Shown piece by piece: positions 10,056 through 21,848 of a DNA stretch of 64,000 nt. Within the stretch, counting starts at the first letter, position 1, and every line of letters begins with the position of its first letter. Source of the stretch: Cycas panzhihuaensis (taxonomy: Eukaryota; Cycadophyta); assembly GCA_023213395.1 (NCBI GenBank), contig CM041465.1, forward strand, positions 144,405,741 through 144,469,740. Reading direction: 5' to 3'. The notes beneath the pieces are model-generated. The model ran no database searches and was not told where the DNA came from. It saw only the letters and a list, made by a program, of their open reading frames with translations. Both the position numbers and the translations under genes were made by a program.

Positions 10056-11416
10056 ATATTTTCCCGAGATTTCCCCACTTTCAATCTCGTTATTTTTGCC
10101 CTCAAATTTTCAATTTCTTCATTTTGCTGATTTACTCTAACAAGTACCATCGTGGAATGTTGTTTCAGCAATTCTACTTCTTTTCTCAAAGTTCCAACTT
10201 CCGGATTTGTTGTCCATTGTGGTAAGCCTATTTGCCCCACATTCTGCATTCCGGTTTGTAAGTATCCTATTCTCATTTGATTCTCAAATCGCAGCGCCAA
10301 TTCTTTTACTTGTTCATAACTATTTAATGGATGAAAAATGATTTTTTCTTTTAAATTAGGCAGCAGTCCTTGAACAAAATATTTTAAGGATAACATTGGA
10401 TTCATGGGTATAGCAGGATCCATTTTGTTCATAATTATCCTGAGTCTACCATTGAAATCATTTACTGACTCACCTGGCATTTGCCAGATTTCCTCCAAGG
10501 CTTGAAAGATGGACATTGGATCCCTTAGTCTCTGGGATTTGTCCAAAAACTGTGTCTGCACCACTTCCCATGTCGGATTTGTCTTCTCCACATATTGATA
10601 CCAAGCTACTGCTACTCCTCGCAATGTGGGAAAGAATATTGCCTTGATCTCTTCTGGATCTTTGATTTTCTTGACTTTCAACATGTTGGAAAATAAGGCC
10701 AAATGATCTCCAGGATCTCCTGATCCATCAAACTGTAGATCCCCAAACATTGCATCATTCTGGACTATTACATATGGAGAGGTTGTCTGATTTCCTCCTC
10801 TAGTTGACTGTCCTTGCATCATGTTTGTTGGGCCTAAAAAATTTGATCCGCCTTGCTCAGTGATGTTTGTATTCTTTGCTATGCTTGCTCCTCGTTCTTT
10901 ACCCTTCCCTTGATTTAAGGCTGCACATTCTGGACTTTCTTCCAAGAATGTTGAGCCTAAAAACATTTCAGTCATTCTATTGAACAAAGGATTTAATACA
11001 TGGGCATGGGAGTCTTTAACTTCCACAATGTAGCAGTCCCACCCTTCTGTGGTAGTGTTGTATACTTCTAAACTAATTGTTTTTCGCTCTTCTAGGGTAG
11101 CCTGATCTGCTTCAAGAATCTATTCATCCTTATCTTCTATTTGCTTAAAATTTTCTGCCTCTGGCTGCCACTTGTCCTCCTAGGCCTCTTATATTCTTTC
11201 CTCTCCTTGATTCTTTTTCCTGTGTACGCCTGGGGTTTGGCTTCCTTCCCGTTGGCCCCTCAAAGCTTTTCTCTTCACCGGCTTCTTTTCAACCGGCTCC
11301 TTGGGTCTGCGGGTGCCTTCCTGGCTTTTCTCCGCTTCCCAGCGCTGACTTCTTTCTTGTTTGGTCTCAACTTTCCTCACCGAATGAGCCCTAGGTGGCA
11401 TGGACACCTTCTTCAC
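10049..11416 (-). pseudogene. Gag core of gypsy element A, three in-frame stops
   Basis: Gag builds the particle. The likely start is the ATG at 11416 (MPPRAHSVRKVETKQER), which has the same opening as the Gag of element C (MPPKRPSRSEE at 27610). The same frame runs into the Gag core with three stops (TAA at 11189-11191, then two TAG) before an open stretch from about 11100 to 10049. The Retrotrans_gag region is clear: DPGDHLALFSNML, LRGVAVAWYQYV and RDPMSIFQALEEIWQMPGES. A C-terminal coiled-coil-like segment (LRKEVELLKQH) follows. No function is expected now. Confidence 0.8.
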
Positions 11417-11458
11417 TCGTTCTTCACCAACCCATCATCTTTTGTTTATTTGGGATGA

Positions 11459-11473
11459 CCGACAACGGAACCA
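11459..11473 (-). other. Primer binding site of gypsy element A
   Basis: On the minus strand TGGTTCCGTTGTCGG lies two bases after the LTR end. Element C has TTGGTTCCGTTGCC at the same position. It differs from the tRNA-iMet site of the copia elements here; I cannot assign the tRNA with certainty. Confidence 0.65.
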
Positions 11474-11475
11474 AA

Positions 11476-12008
11476 TGTGTGTGGCTATCTTGTTACCAAT
11501 TAACCATACTCAGAGAAATACAATCATAAGAAAGGCACAAGATTGGAGCACAAATAACCAACTTCATTAGACAAAAGGGCGTTGTGTCTGGTCCTCTCCT
11601 AAGCAGACGTAGGCCTGAACAAGTACAATAGTCAAACAGCCCACGAGAATATACAATGACGCTGATGATATCTCTACATACCCCAGGTTATCCCCCTTCT
11701 ACCCTTTATATTCTCCACATAGTTACATAGTTACATAACTACTCTACAGGTTAGAATCCTAACTAATACTGCCCGAGTTCTTTAGCTACTGCCCTAATCA
11801 CATTGTCCCTGCCCGGGTTGCACTCGGTTGTGCTTCTGTCAGCGTTGGTTGCACTTAGTTGCACCTGGTCGCACTTTACCGCCGTGGTTGCACCTGGTTG
11901 CTCCTATTGTTGCACTTGGTTGCACCTACAATCAGCGTTGGTTGCACCTGCAGTCAACGCTGTTGCACCTTCATCTACTCAAAATAGGTAATATTTCGGC
12001 CACACACA
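11476..12008 (-). repeat. LTR with perfect inverted ends, between gypsy A and gypsy H
   Basis: The 533-bp LTR begins TGTGTGTGGC and ends GCCACACACA, exact inverted repeats. On its left lies the primer site of element A; on its right lies the purine tract of fragment H (AAGGGAGGGGGGG on the minus strand). It is therefore placed as both the 5' LTR of A and the 3' LTR of H. A minus-strand TATA box (GAATATAAAGG) lies near 11704-11714. From 11811 to 11970 it carries many short GGTTGCACC/TTGCAC repeats. Confidence 0.8.
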
Positions 12009-12889
12009 CCCCCCCTCCCTTGAAAGCATGCTTTGCCCTCAAAGCCTTGGTTGTTTTGGAAATTGTTGTATCCATTAGTCTGATTTCCATGTTGTGTCTT
12101 TCGTGTCTAACGTCTGCCACTTTATGAGGTACTCTTTGATTTGTCTTGTTCAAAGTTGCTTGATGCGAATTTGGAGTATCCCCTCTTGTTCTAGTATAAT
12201 TTTCCTTCTCCATTGAGTTCTGGTAAGGATGTCTGTGGTACTATCTTGTCACCAATCTTTTTCTTCAGGCATGAAACATGAAAAATGTCATGGATCTTGC
12301 TTGTTGTTGGTAGCTTAAGTTTGTAGGCTACTTCCCTATTTCTGCTCAGTGCTTGATATGGTTCGAAGTATTGAGGAGCGAGCTTCTGTTTATTCGTCTT
12401 GCTCAATGATGTTTGTTTGTGTGGTTCCAAGTAGAGGAAAACCCAATCATCCTTCTGGAAGTTCCTTTTGGATCGCTGTGTGTCTACTTGTTGCTCCATT
12501 CTGTTCCTTGCCATTGCCAAATTATCCTTAAGAATTCTAACTGTGTTTTCCATTTGCTTTTGGTGTTCTTAGACAACGTGAACCCGGGATGATCCATTCC
12601 ATGTCAATAGAGATGGCCGTTGGTATTCGTAAAGAACCTGGAAAGGTGTCATCTTGGTGGAAGAGTGGTATGTTGTATTATACCACCACTCGGCTAAGTG
12701 CAACCACTTGTGCCACTGGTTTTGTTTATCCGAGCAAAAATTCCTCAAATAGCCTTCCAGACATTTGTTGACTATCTTTGTCTGCCATCTGTTTGAGGAT
12801 GATATGCTGTGCTCATGTGCAATTTTGTACCTGCAATTCTGAATAAGTCTTTCCAATATTTGCTAGTGAACTTTGGGTCCCTATTATTT
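12009..12889 (-). pseudogene. Gypsy H: integrase C-terminal half and polypurine tract
   Basis: The minus strand shows RDPKF (second catalytic D), then [36 protein letters not shown] and TPFQVLYEYQRP, then the C-terminal domain with KDDWVFLYLEPHKQ, and the IHDIFHVSCLKKKIG motif typical of chromovirus-type gypsy elements. There is a frameshift near 12790 and a stop between the two frames at 12569. The purine tract (AAGGGAGGGGGGG on the minus strand) lies at about 12009-12020. The integrase N-terminus and everything upstream are missing, replaced at about 12889 by copia gag sequence. The lineage is clearly different from element A. Confidence 0.75.
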
Positions 12890-13292
12890 ACAATTCTTTT
12901 AGTTCTTCTAGCTTATTCTTCAAGTCTGTGATCTTGTTCAGGTAGGAGCTGATGTTGTTCTCATCTTCCACACGCGAATTGAGTAATTCCAACATTAGGG
13001 CAAGACGTCTATTTATCTTCTTCTTTTCAAAGTTTTCACATAGTTTTGTCCAAATTTCATTTGGATCTTCTAGATTGTGAACCAAGGCTCTCTGGTCTGG
13101 AGCTAGGGACGGTTTCAACAATCCCACGTCCATAAATTTTTTCACTTCAAGACGAATACACTTTTTATGATCTAATGGAATCGCGTTCACCTTTGCCTTA
13201 GTGATATCCCAGAGTTGACTCACCATGAAAATAAGCTCCATATTGGCCTTCCACTCATTGAAATTGTTACCATTGAAGATAACCTTGGGCAT
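12888..13292 (-). pseudogene. Copia-type Gag N-terminal fragment (longest of three copies)
   Basis: The 134-codon frame begins MPKVIFNGNNFNEWKANME and holds LWDITKAKV, DPNEIWTKLCENFEKK and LMLELLNSRV, the order of the UBN2 gag domain of Ty1/copia elements. It breaks off at the junction with gypsy H near 12889, before any zinc knuckle. Shorter copies of its first 66-80 codons recur at 14366-14566 and 15702-15944. Confidence 0.7.
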
Positions 13293-14365
13293 AATGTGTT
13301 CGATCTCGAGAAACAGGCTTCAACACGTGTCAAATGACCTTAGGTGGCTCGCTGACTGTTCTTTCCTCACAAACGACCACAAAGCCCTTAAATGTACTCA
13401 AAAAGTTTAAAAAATAACCCTTAAGTCACTTAAAAATAATGCTCCAAGAATTGAGGACTCCTTTTCATAGCAATAATGCACGGTTTCCAAGTTAAAAGCA
13501 TAGTAATCCTCCTCGATCCTTGCTCAAAACGGGTCAAGAATGCTTCAAATATACTAAACACTAGGTAATATATCATGTATCAATGGTCTAAGGGCCTTTT
13601 ATAATGTTCACTTATAAATAGAATATGCCAAAAGGCATATTTTCAAAAGGGGCGACTTTTTATATTGTCCTGTCCATCTGTCACTTAAACCACATGCCTA
13701 ATATCAAATGCATATATGATTTAATCATCCCAAAGTCCAAACCTTAGGCAAAAACAAAATCCAAAATGTATTTGAAGTCAATGCGGATTTTGCGGTAGCT
13801 ACACAGAGGAGGAGAAACCCGCGGACCTGCATGCACTACGAATGGACCTGCGCACTGTAGATACAGGTCTCCACTCACGTGTACGGTTGGTAAACAACCC
13901 GTATGTTGCCCAACCACCTCCAAACATGCCCAACCAATGCTACTAAGCGGCCAACTAGCTATTGCACCATTGTTGCGGGCTCAATACATAAGTACAATTG
14001 GGAAATAAAGGCTCAAACTTCAACCAAAGATGCCACACTTCAATAAATGTCTTCTAAATTCAAGACTGAGTCAAACTATTGTTTTACAAACTGTCCAACA
14101 CTTATATATGGACCGAAAACCGCCAATAAAAGGTTCCAATCTCGTCCACGAGTGCAAAAACATAATTTGATAGCAAATAGTAGCCAAACGAGCCTATTTT
14201 ATCGAGATTTATGGTGTTTTGATGAGAGAATAACCCAACTTACGTGTATATAGGCGTGGCTGTCCTTACTGTTGCCAATTCACCACTAGTACGTGCTTCG
14301 TTGGCTTGAATCACCACTATAGATCATGAACTTGCTTCAAATGGCTCCATATGAGCCAACCCTCT

Positions 14366-14566
14366 CTAGTCTGGCGCTAGGGACGGTTTCAACAATCCTA
14401 CGTCCATAAATTTTTTCTCTTCAAGATGAATACACTCTTTATGATCTAATGGAATCGCGTCCACCTTTGCCTTAGTGATATCCCAGAGTTGACTCACCAT
14501 GAAAATAAGCTCCATATTGGCCTTCCACTCATTGAAATTGTTACCATTGAAGATAACCTTGGGCAT
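14366..14566 (-). pseudogene. Copia Gag start fragment, second copy
   Basis: The first 66 codons of the same Gag as at 12888-13292 (MPKVIFNGNNFNEW to PSLAPD), cut at the unit junction of the tandem array. Confidence 0.65.
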
Positions 14567-15701
14567 AATGTGTTCGATCTCGAGAAACAGGCTTCAACAC
14601 GTGTCAAATGATACCAAAGGATTGTCTAATAGACCTTCCGGACGAAAGTGCACCATTGTGGTCTCCTCTAGCTTAGATGCACAGTTCGAGGGTACTCTAA
14701 ATACTGACTATGCACGCCTTAGGCGGCTCGCTGACTGTTCTTCCCTCACAAACAACCACAAAGCCCTTAAATGTACTCAAAAAGTCTAAAAAATAACCCT
14801 TAAGTCACTTAAAAATGTGCTCCAAGAATTGAGGACTCCTTTTCACAGCAATAATGCACGGTTTCCAAGTTAAAAGTATAGTAATCCTCCTCGATCCTTG
14901 CTCAAAACGGGTCAAGAATGCTTCAAATATACTAAACACTAGGTAATATATCATGTATCAATGGTCGAAGGGCCTTTTATAATGTTCAATTATAAATAGA
15001 ATATGCCAAAAGGCATATTCTCAAAAGGGGCGATTTTTTATATTGTCCTGTCCATCTGTCACTTAAATCACGTGCCTAATATCAAATGCATATATGATTT
15101 AATCATCCCAAAGTCCAAACCTTAGGCAAAAACAAAATCCAAAATGTATTTGAAGTCAATGCGGATTTTGCAGTAGTTGCACAGAGGAGGAGAAACCCGC
15201 GGACCTGCACGCACTACGAATGGACCTGCGCACTGTAGATACAGGTCTCCACTCACGTGTACGGTTGGTGAACAACCCGTATGTTGCCCAACCACCTCCA
15301 AACGTGCCCAACCAATGCTACTAAGCGGCCAACTAGCTATTGCACCATTGTTGCGGGCTCAATACATAAGTACAATTGGGAAATAAAGGCTCAAACTTCA
15401 ACCAAAGATGCCACACTTCAATAAATGTCTTCTAAATTCAAGACTGAGTCAAACTATTGTTCTACAAACTGTCCAACACTTATATATGGACCGAAAACCG
15501 CCAATAAAAGGTTCCAATCTCGTCCATGAGTGCAAAAACATAATTTGATAGCAAATAGTAGCCAAACGAGCATGTTTTATCGAGATTTATGGTGTTTTGA
15601 TGAGAGAGTAACCCAACTTACGTGTATATAGGCGTGGTTGTCCTTGTTGTCGGCAATTCACCACTAGTACGTGCTTCGCTGGCTTGAATCACCACTGTAG
15701 A

Positions 15702-15944
15702 TCATGAACTTGCTTCAAATGGCTCCATATGAGCCAACCCTCTCTGGTCTGGCGCTAGGGACGGTTTCAACAATCCCACGTCCATAAATTTTTTCTCTTC
15801 AAGATGAATACACTCTTTATGATCTAATGGAATCGCGTCCACCTTTGCCTTAGTGATATCCCAGAGTTGACTCACCATGAAAATAAGCTCCATATTGGCC
15901 TTCCACTCATTGAAATTGTTACCATTGAAGATAACCTTGGGCAT
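15702..15944 (-). pseudogene. Copia Gag start fragment, third copy, fused to the next unit
   Basis: The Gag start (to PSLAPDQRG) reads without a stop into the first bases of the neighbouring unit (AHMEPFEASS). This frame shows the exact join of gag and LTR-like sequence. Confidence 0.65.
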
Positions 15945-17110
15945 AATGCGTTCGATCTCGAGAAACAGGCTTCAACACGTGTCAAATGACACTAAAGGAT
16001 TGTCTAATAGACCTTCCAGACGAAAGTGCACCATTGTGGTCTCCTCTAGCTTAGATGCACAGTTCGAGGGTACTCTAAATACTGACTATGCACGCCTTAG
16101 GCGGCTCGTTGACTGTTCTTCCCTCACAAACGACCACAAAGCCCTTACTCAAAAAGTCTAAAAAATAACCCTTAAGTCACTTAAAAATGTGCTCCAAGAA
16201 TTGAGGACTCCTTTTCACAGCAATAATGCACGGTTTCCAAGTTAAAAGCATAGTAATCCCCCTCGATCCTTGCTCAAAACAGGTCAAGAATGCTTCAAAT
16301 ATACTAAACACTAGGTAATATATCATGTATCAATCGTCTAAGGGCCTTTTATAATGTTCAATTATAAATAGAATATGCCAAAAGGCATATTCTCAAAAGG
16401 GGCAACTTTTTATATTGTCCTGTCCACCTGTCACTTAAACCACGTGGCTAATATCAAATGCATATATGATTTAATCATCCCAAAGTCCAAACCTTAGGTC
16501 TCCACTCACGTGTACGGTTGGTAAACAACCCGTATGTTGCCCAACCACCTCCAAACATGCCCAACCAATGCTACTAAGCGGCCAACTAGCTATTGCACCA
16601 TTGTTACGGGCTCAATACATAAGTACAATTGGGAAATAAAGGCTCAAACTTCAACCAAAGATGCCACACTTCAATAAATAGCTTCTAAATTCAAGACTGA
16701 GTCAAACTATTGTTCTACAAACTGCCCAACACTTATATATGGACCGAAACCCGCCAATAAAAGGTTCCAATCTCGTCCACGAGTGCAAAAACATAACTTG
16801 ATAGCAAATAGTAGCCAAACGAACCTATTTTATCGAGATTTATGGTGTTTTGATGAGAGAGTAACCCAACTTACGTATATATAGGTGTGGCTGTCCTTAC
16901 TGTCGCCAATTCACCACTAGTACGTGCTTCGCTGGCTTGAATCACCACTATAGATCATGAACTTGCTTCAAAGGCTCCATATGAGCCAACCCAAACCGCT
17001 GATGTGGTCTTCACATCTAGTTATTGACCCCAATAGACCCTTGTGCTTCGTTGATTAGTGATTTTCACTGTTTCAACCACCACTGATCTGCTGTGCCTGC
17101 TTCAACAAGT

Positions 17111-17495
17111 TGTTGGAGTTGATGGACCCTCAAGAGAAGTCCTGGGTTGTGACGATGTTAATGTCACATGGTCATTTCATAAAGTTAGAAATAAATAAAG
17201 TCACTTTTATGTTTCTAACTTGAGGATAAGGTGACTATGAATGACATAAAGTTCATTTCATTGTAATTTCATGTAATCTCATCTGAATGTCATTGGGAGG
17301 GAAAACTCAAATTCCAAGCCCTAATGAGCATTCTCATTATATAAGCTAAAATTACATGGAGAGTGATCATTCTACACTTCTCCTCTTTGAGCTCAATCTA
17401 TTAGCATTTCTCTTGTTGAGTACATTGTGCTTGTCTCTACTATTTGCCATTGTGTAGTGTTAGTGCACTAGATCCCTAGATTTATTCCCTCAACA
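17111..17495 (+). repeat. Lone copia 5' LTR
   Basis: The 385-bp LTR begins TGTTGGAGTT and ends CCCTCAACA, two bases before a tRNA-iMet primer site. A TATA box (TATATAAG) lies at 17338-17345. I find no second copy in the window. It may be the 5' end of the copia J element whose gag-pol lies at 36913-40606, with B and C inserted between. Confidence 0.75.
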
Positions 17496-17497
17496 AG

Positions 17498-19345
17498 TGG
17501 TATCAGAGCCATTGGAAGGATCCTAGTGCCAGACTCACTTGCAAGGAGATTGCAAGCTATTTTCTCCTCCTCTTCACCATTCATGTGGAGTGAAGAGTTA
17601 AAACTTTTTTTTAAAATCTATTTTTAAAGCTCTTTTTAGCAGATTTTTAGTACAGATTTGTATGCTCTTGTACTATTTTATTTCTGCAGATGAGAGGAAG
17701 AAGTGTGGCTGCCTAAAAACAATTTATATGCAGTCCTAAAAGAGCACTAGAATTGTTCATCTTATAACAGTTCTCAGCCTTCTTTCTGAGTCCTAAATCT
17801 GGCATTTTTGGCCCATTTTTACAGTAAAAGTCAGATTTACAACTTGTAGAAGAAGAAATCAGTGATTTTCGCTAATCAAAAGTAGATTTTGAAGTTTGAA
17901 ATCAAATCATACGAGCGCTGCACGGATTGTACGGAATTCTATACAACGGTATGGTCCAAAAATCAAAGTGCTCAGAATTGGATGAAATTTCACTCGTAGG
18001 TGCGTTTTAACATCCTAAGCACTTTTGTCTACTAGAGCAACATGAGATTTCGAGGTTAAAGGGGTCAAAGAGCTTGCTTTAGGCAACCACCCTCCAAATT
18101 TAAATTTCTCAGATCTGGAAAATCTAAGGAGTTTTTTTCTGCTGTAATATATGTTTTCGCATCTCCTCGTCCCGATCTATCATTTGGGACAGGTCTCGCA
18201 TGAATCCGATGCTTCGTTGAAAAGTTATGAGCATTTTTGGGTTTTTCAGTATATTTTGACCGCAAGCTAAAACATGTTTTTTTGCCTGTTTTTTTATAAG
18301 TTTTTAAAAAAAGTTTTATATATTTGTAAAGTGCAGGTGAATGGCAACAAATCTGAAAATTTTCAAAATTTTTTGAAATTTGTGCCATATAGCAATACAA
18401 CAGATGATACAATCTGCTCAACAGTAGACTTGGCTTGCTGAAAATTTGATTTTTCAGCGTACATTATATTTCTGTTTTTTTTCCCCCTTCATTAAAAAAA
18501 AAAAACAAAATATTGAATGTAAGGGGTTTTGTTTTAGACATTTATAGCCTTTTTGGTTTTTGGAGGCCTATTTTGGCCCTTTTGTAAAACAAACAATGCA
18601 CTTAAATCCTTTGTACTAGTCAATCATCTAGATCGGAGCAATATTCGATGATTTGGCTCATCATATGTGTATGATTTTAATGATTGCATGCACTTGAAGA
18701 CCTCATAGAGTGCCACTTGGGCACTAGGTGGACACGTCATTACTACACTTGGACATGGCAACAACACTTAAGTGGATCATTTATATTCATTTACATTCAG
18801 TTTTCAGTTATTTTTACATGTCATTCGAGAACAAGAGCACTTTCCTTAAAATTAGCTCATCTCGATGACTTTAGCCCGCCAGTTCTTGACTTGTGCACAT
18901 ACTCGCCTTGGTTGGAATAGACCAAGGTTGGCCGAAGTTTGAGCCCTAAGAGAGGTGTGAGTTTCACACTAGGTTTGGTCATAACCGGTATAGTGGTGGA
19001 GGGACATTTTAGCCATACCTCTGGCCTCCAATCAGGGATTATCCTGATAACCATCTGGGAAAACTGAAAACCCTTAATCATAGCCGTGGAACATGCACGT
19101 ACTTTTCTTCGAAGAGTATGTCACTGCTCATTGGTGAATGGGGTGAGGACCGACAGTACCTGGGTTTCATGTTTACTTGGATTTCATCACCAAGGAACGG
19201 TGCGGGTATCGCGGGTGAAGGCCATTAATTACGTATACTAGAAGGCCCCCTAAGCATCGACACCCCACCTACTTTGGACACAAGTTAGAGGTTTGGGTTT
19301 GCTACACATCCTACATCACTTTGGTTATCAGTTGTGTGCACCCAC
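17498..19345 (+). other. Primer site and long untranslated leader after the lone LTR
   Basis: The primer site TGGTATCAGAGCC lies at 17498-17510. The following 1.8 kb has no gene I can support on either strand. There is a T/A-rich part with an A12 run near 18495. The stretch ends at the CCCAC target of copia B (19341-19345). Confidence 0.55.
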
Positions 19346-19911
19346 TGTTAAACCTTATGTTTAAATGTTAAGTGAATGTACTTTTATTTTTCATGTATAT
19401 ATGCACTTTTACTTTAGGGGTGACTTATCACTTAAGTGATAAAGTGCACACCCACATTCTTTCTAGTGACACAACGTTGTCACTAAAGGGTCAATGGACC
19501 CTCATGCACTTTTGCTCATGATCCAAGTCATGTATCTTGGATGTTTGACACTTGTCAAACATCCAAGGCCTTAGGTGAGGATGCAAGGCTTGATCCAAGT
19601 CATGTATCTTGGATGCTTGACACTTGTCAAACATCCAAGGCCTTAGGTCTCTCATTTCACTCTATATAATGAGACCTCTCCTCATTGTCTCACAAGGAGA
19701 GTTGGAGCTGTATTGTTGTGCTATCAGGTTGCTAATCAAACTGTTTCTTCTTGGGAGGTTGGACCAATTCCAACTCCACATATTGGGTATCATTTTCTCT
19801 TGCTCCTATTTCTCTTTATGTCATTTATGCTTTCATGCTTTCATGCATTTTCAGTATTATGCTTGTACTTATGATCTTGGGACTAATGTGGCATAATGCC
19901 CATTTTCCACA
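19346..19911 (+). repeat. 5' LTR of copia B
   Basis: It begins TGTTAAACCTTATG and ends TTTTCCACA. TATA box TATATAAT at 19663-19670. U3 holds an 18-bp palindrome (TTATCACTTAAGTGATAA, 19425-19442) and a 57-bp module with a TGTTTGACA/TGTCAAACA inverted repeat present twice at a 72-bp period (19520-19576, 19592-19648). Confidence 0.95.
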
Positions 19912-19913
19912 TT

Positions 19914-19926
19914 TGGTATCAGAGCC
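19914..19926 (+). other. Primer binding site of copia B (tRNA-iMet)
   Basis: TGGTATCAGAGCC lies two bases after the 5' LTR. Confidence 0.9.
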
Positions 19927-21848
19927 TTAAGGTCTCTGTTTAAGCAATCGCTCTTTTATCTCTCATTTGTTGTTTGGAGGATCGCCAAGTCAAGATTCCT
20001 CATCGCCAGAAGGAAGGCCAAATCGGCAATATTTCCAAAGAAGCCTACTCAAGACTTCACCGTCATCTTTGCCGCCAACTCAGCTCTCGGAAGACCGCCA
20101 GAAGACTCTCGGCCAAGTCAAGAAGCTTCCTCGCCAACTCATCACCACTCACCGACTCAACACTGCCCGGCTAGTGCCACCGTCATCTTCATCCCCGCCA
20201 CCATCTCACCGGTCCCTGAGCTGCCACATCAGCACTCTAACAAATCAGCTCCCACTCCACGCCAAGATCGTCCTCCTTAGTCCAAATCAATAAAGACTCT
20301 AGTCGCCATCTCAAGCCTCTAGTGCCAACTCACTCATTTCTCACGCTAACTCAAATTTCATTTCTAGTCGCCAACTCAAATTTCATTTCTAGCTGCCAAC
20401 TCGGCTCATTGAAAGTGCCAAATCAAGACTCAAAAGGTCGCCAAATCAGCACTCAAAAAGGTCGCCAAATCAGCACTCAAAAAGGTCACAAATCAAGACT
20501 CACTTGGTTGTCCATCTCAAGACTTGATCGTGCCAACTCAAGACTTTAGCAGTCGCCACCATCATTTCAAAGATTAATACTCGGACTTTAGCAGCTTACT
20601 CAATCGCCAAATAAGCAATTAAAGCGCCAAATCAAGCGATCCGGCCATCGCTAAATCAAGATCCCGATCACTGCCAACTCAAATTCAAAGATTGCTAACT
20701 CAAAGACAAATTTCGCCGCAACTCAAGAAGGAAAATAGAATCTTTTTTTTAGCATATTTTGATCAATATGCTCATTAGAATTAATTTCTTTTAAAAGATT
20801 TTAAGAGATTCTTGTTTAAATTTCTCAAGGGGGGGAAATTTTAAAAAGACTTTAAGTCTTTATAGCTGGGCTTACTTAAAATTTTTCTTTACATTGGCAC
20901 TCTTGATTCTCAAAAGTACTTTTGTACTTACTGTTTTAAGCTTTTTTTTCACACTTTCATGCTATTAAAGCATCATTGGGCTTAATTATTGTGATCAAGA
21001 GGAATATTTTCATTGTAAAGGTGAAGAAAATTACCACCTAACTTCAGTTTTTGGCACCTTGCATGGTGACCTTGACCTTCTTCAGTTCAAAAAGGAAGGC
21101 TCATTGTGAAAAGTAATAAAATCACTTTTTTCTTGTTGGATTGTTGAGACATTTTAAGTCTCAACAGCTGCTGTGTAGAGTTTGTGTTGGACTTTGGAGC
21201 AATTTCTTGAGTACACTTCTTGTGACTTCATCACTTCATCAGATTTGGAAGGTTAAAAGGAACCCTCTTTTGCTATCATCAAAGGTTCCTTACATCATTT
21301 TTCTTGTACTCAAAGTACTTTATCATTGTACTCAAGCACCTCACTTGGATCTAAAGCACTTGAAATCTGTTTTGTGCTCATTATTTGTAAGCCAAGAGGC
21401 ATAAAAATATCCAAGTAAGAAGATTCACTTACACTTATTTAAAAGTGAATTTAAAACTCTGTTGGAGAGGCTCGAAAAAGGTTCAAACCTTGCCTCTAAA
21501 TTAACCTTAAGCTTGGTGCATTCCCTAGGGGACCAACCGACCGAACGGTCAGTGCACGACAATTAAGGTTGCTTGAGGGAAAGGAGGTTCGAAAAGGGTG
21601 TTATTGGGGCTGTGAATCCCAGGGAAAGCATGGTACATCCATGCAGATCAACCCTACCTGCCTTGTCCTAGATTTAACTTGGTCCTCCACCTCAATAGCC
21701 AGAGTCCTCCACCTCTCTTCACCCCACCGGTTGTTGGATCTTCTTGTAAGATCAGGACTAGTGGTGTTGTTTGAAGGTGGGTCTTAAGCGGCAAGCTTTT
21801 GAAGTTTCCAAGTTATCTGCTAGCTTCAAGTGTTACTCAAGTGGAAAG
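19927..21848 (+). repeat. Leader of copia B with degenerate GCCAACTCAAGACTC repeats
   Basis: From about 19985 to 20730 the leader consists of many imperfect copies of a 12-17 base motif built on CGCCAACTCAAGACTC. The remaining 1.1 kb to the gag start matches the leader of element E (about 48190-49356) closely and has no supported gene. The small frames across the repeats look like by-products of the repeat. Confidence 0.6.

Larger units (their letters stand above)
13098..16990 (-). repeat. Tandem array, three units of about 1.25-1.38 kb, each an LTR-like region plus a gag start
   Basis: The same sequence starts at 13098, 14372 and 15750 (CTGG[AC]GCTAGGGACGG). The units are nearly identical. 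Unit 1 lacks about 108 bp present in units 2 and 3, and unit 3 lacks about 115 bp present in units 1 and 2. Read on the minus strand, each unit has a non-coding region with LTR features, a degraded primer-site match (TGGTATCA, then diverged; lost in unit 1), a short leader and the first codons of a copia gag. At each internal junction gag runs straight into the next non-coding region. Confidence 0.75.

Noticed and set aside
11803-12127. Plus-strand frames rich in Cys/Trp/His
   Set aside because: They arise from the TTGCAC repeats of the LTR.
13098-16990. CRISPR-like array
   Set aside because: Units are over 1 kb, contain gag, and have no short repeat-spacer pattern.
18065-18421. 118-codon minus-strand frame in the leader after the lone LTR
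   Set aside because: No motif, low-complexity composition, and an untranslated leader on the other strand explains the region.
18490-18510. A-rich run as the tail of a SINE or LINE
   Set aside because: No target duplication and no recognisable SINE promoter or LINE coding sequence next to it.
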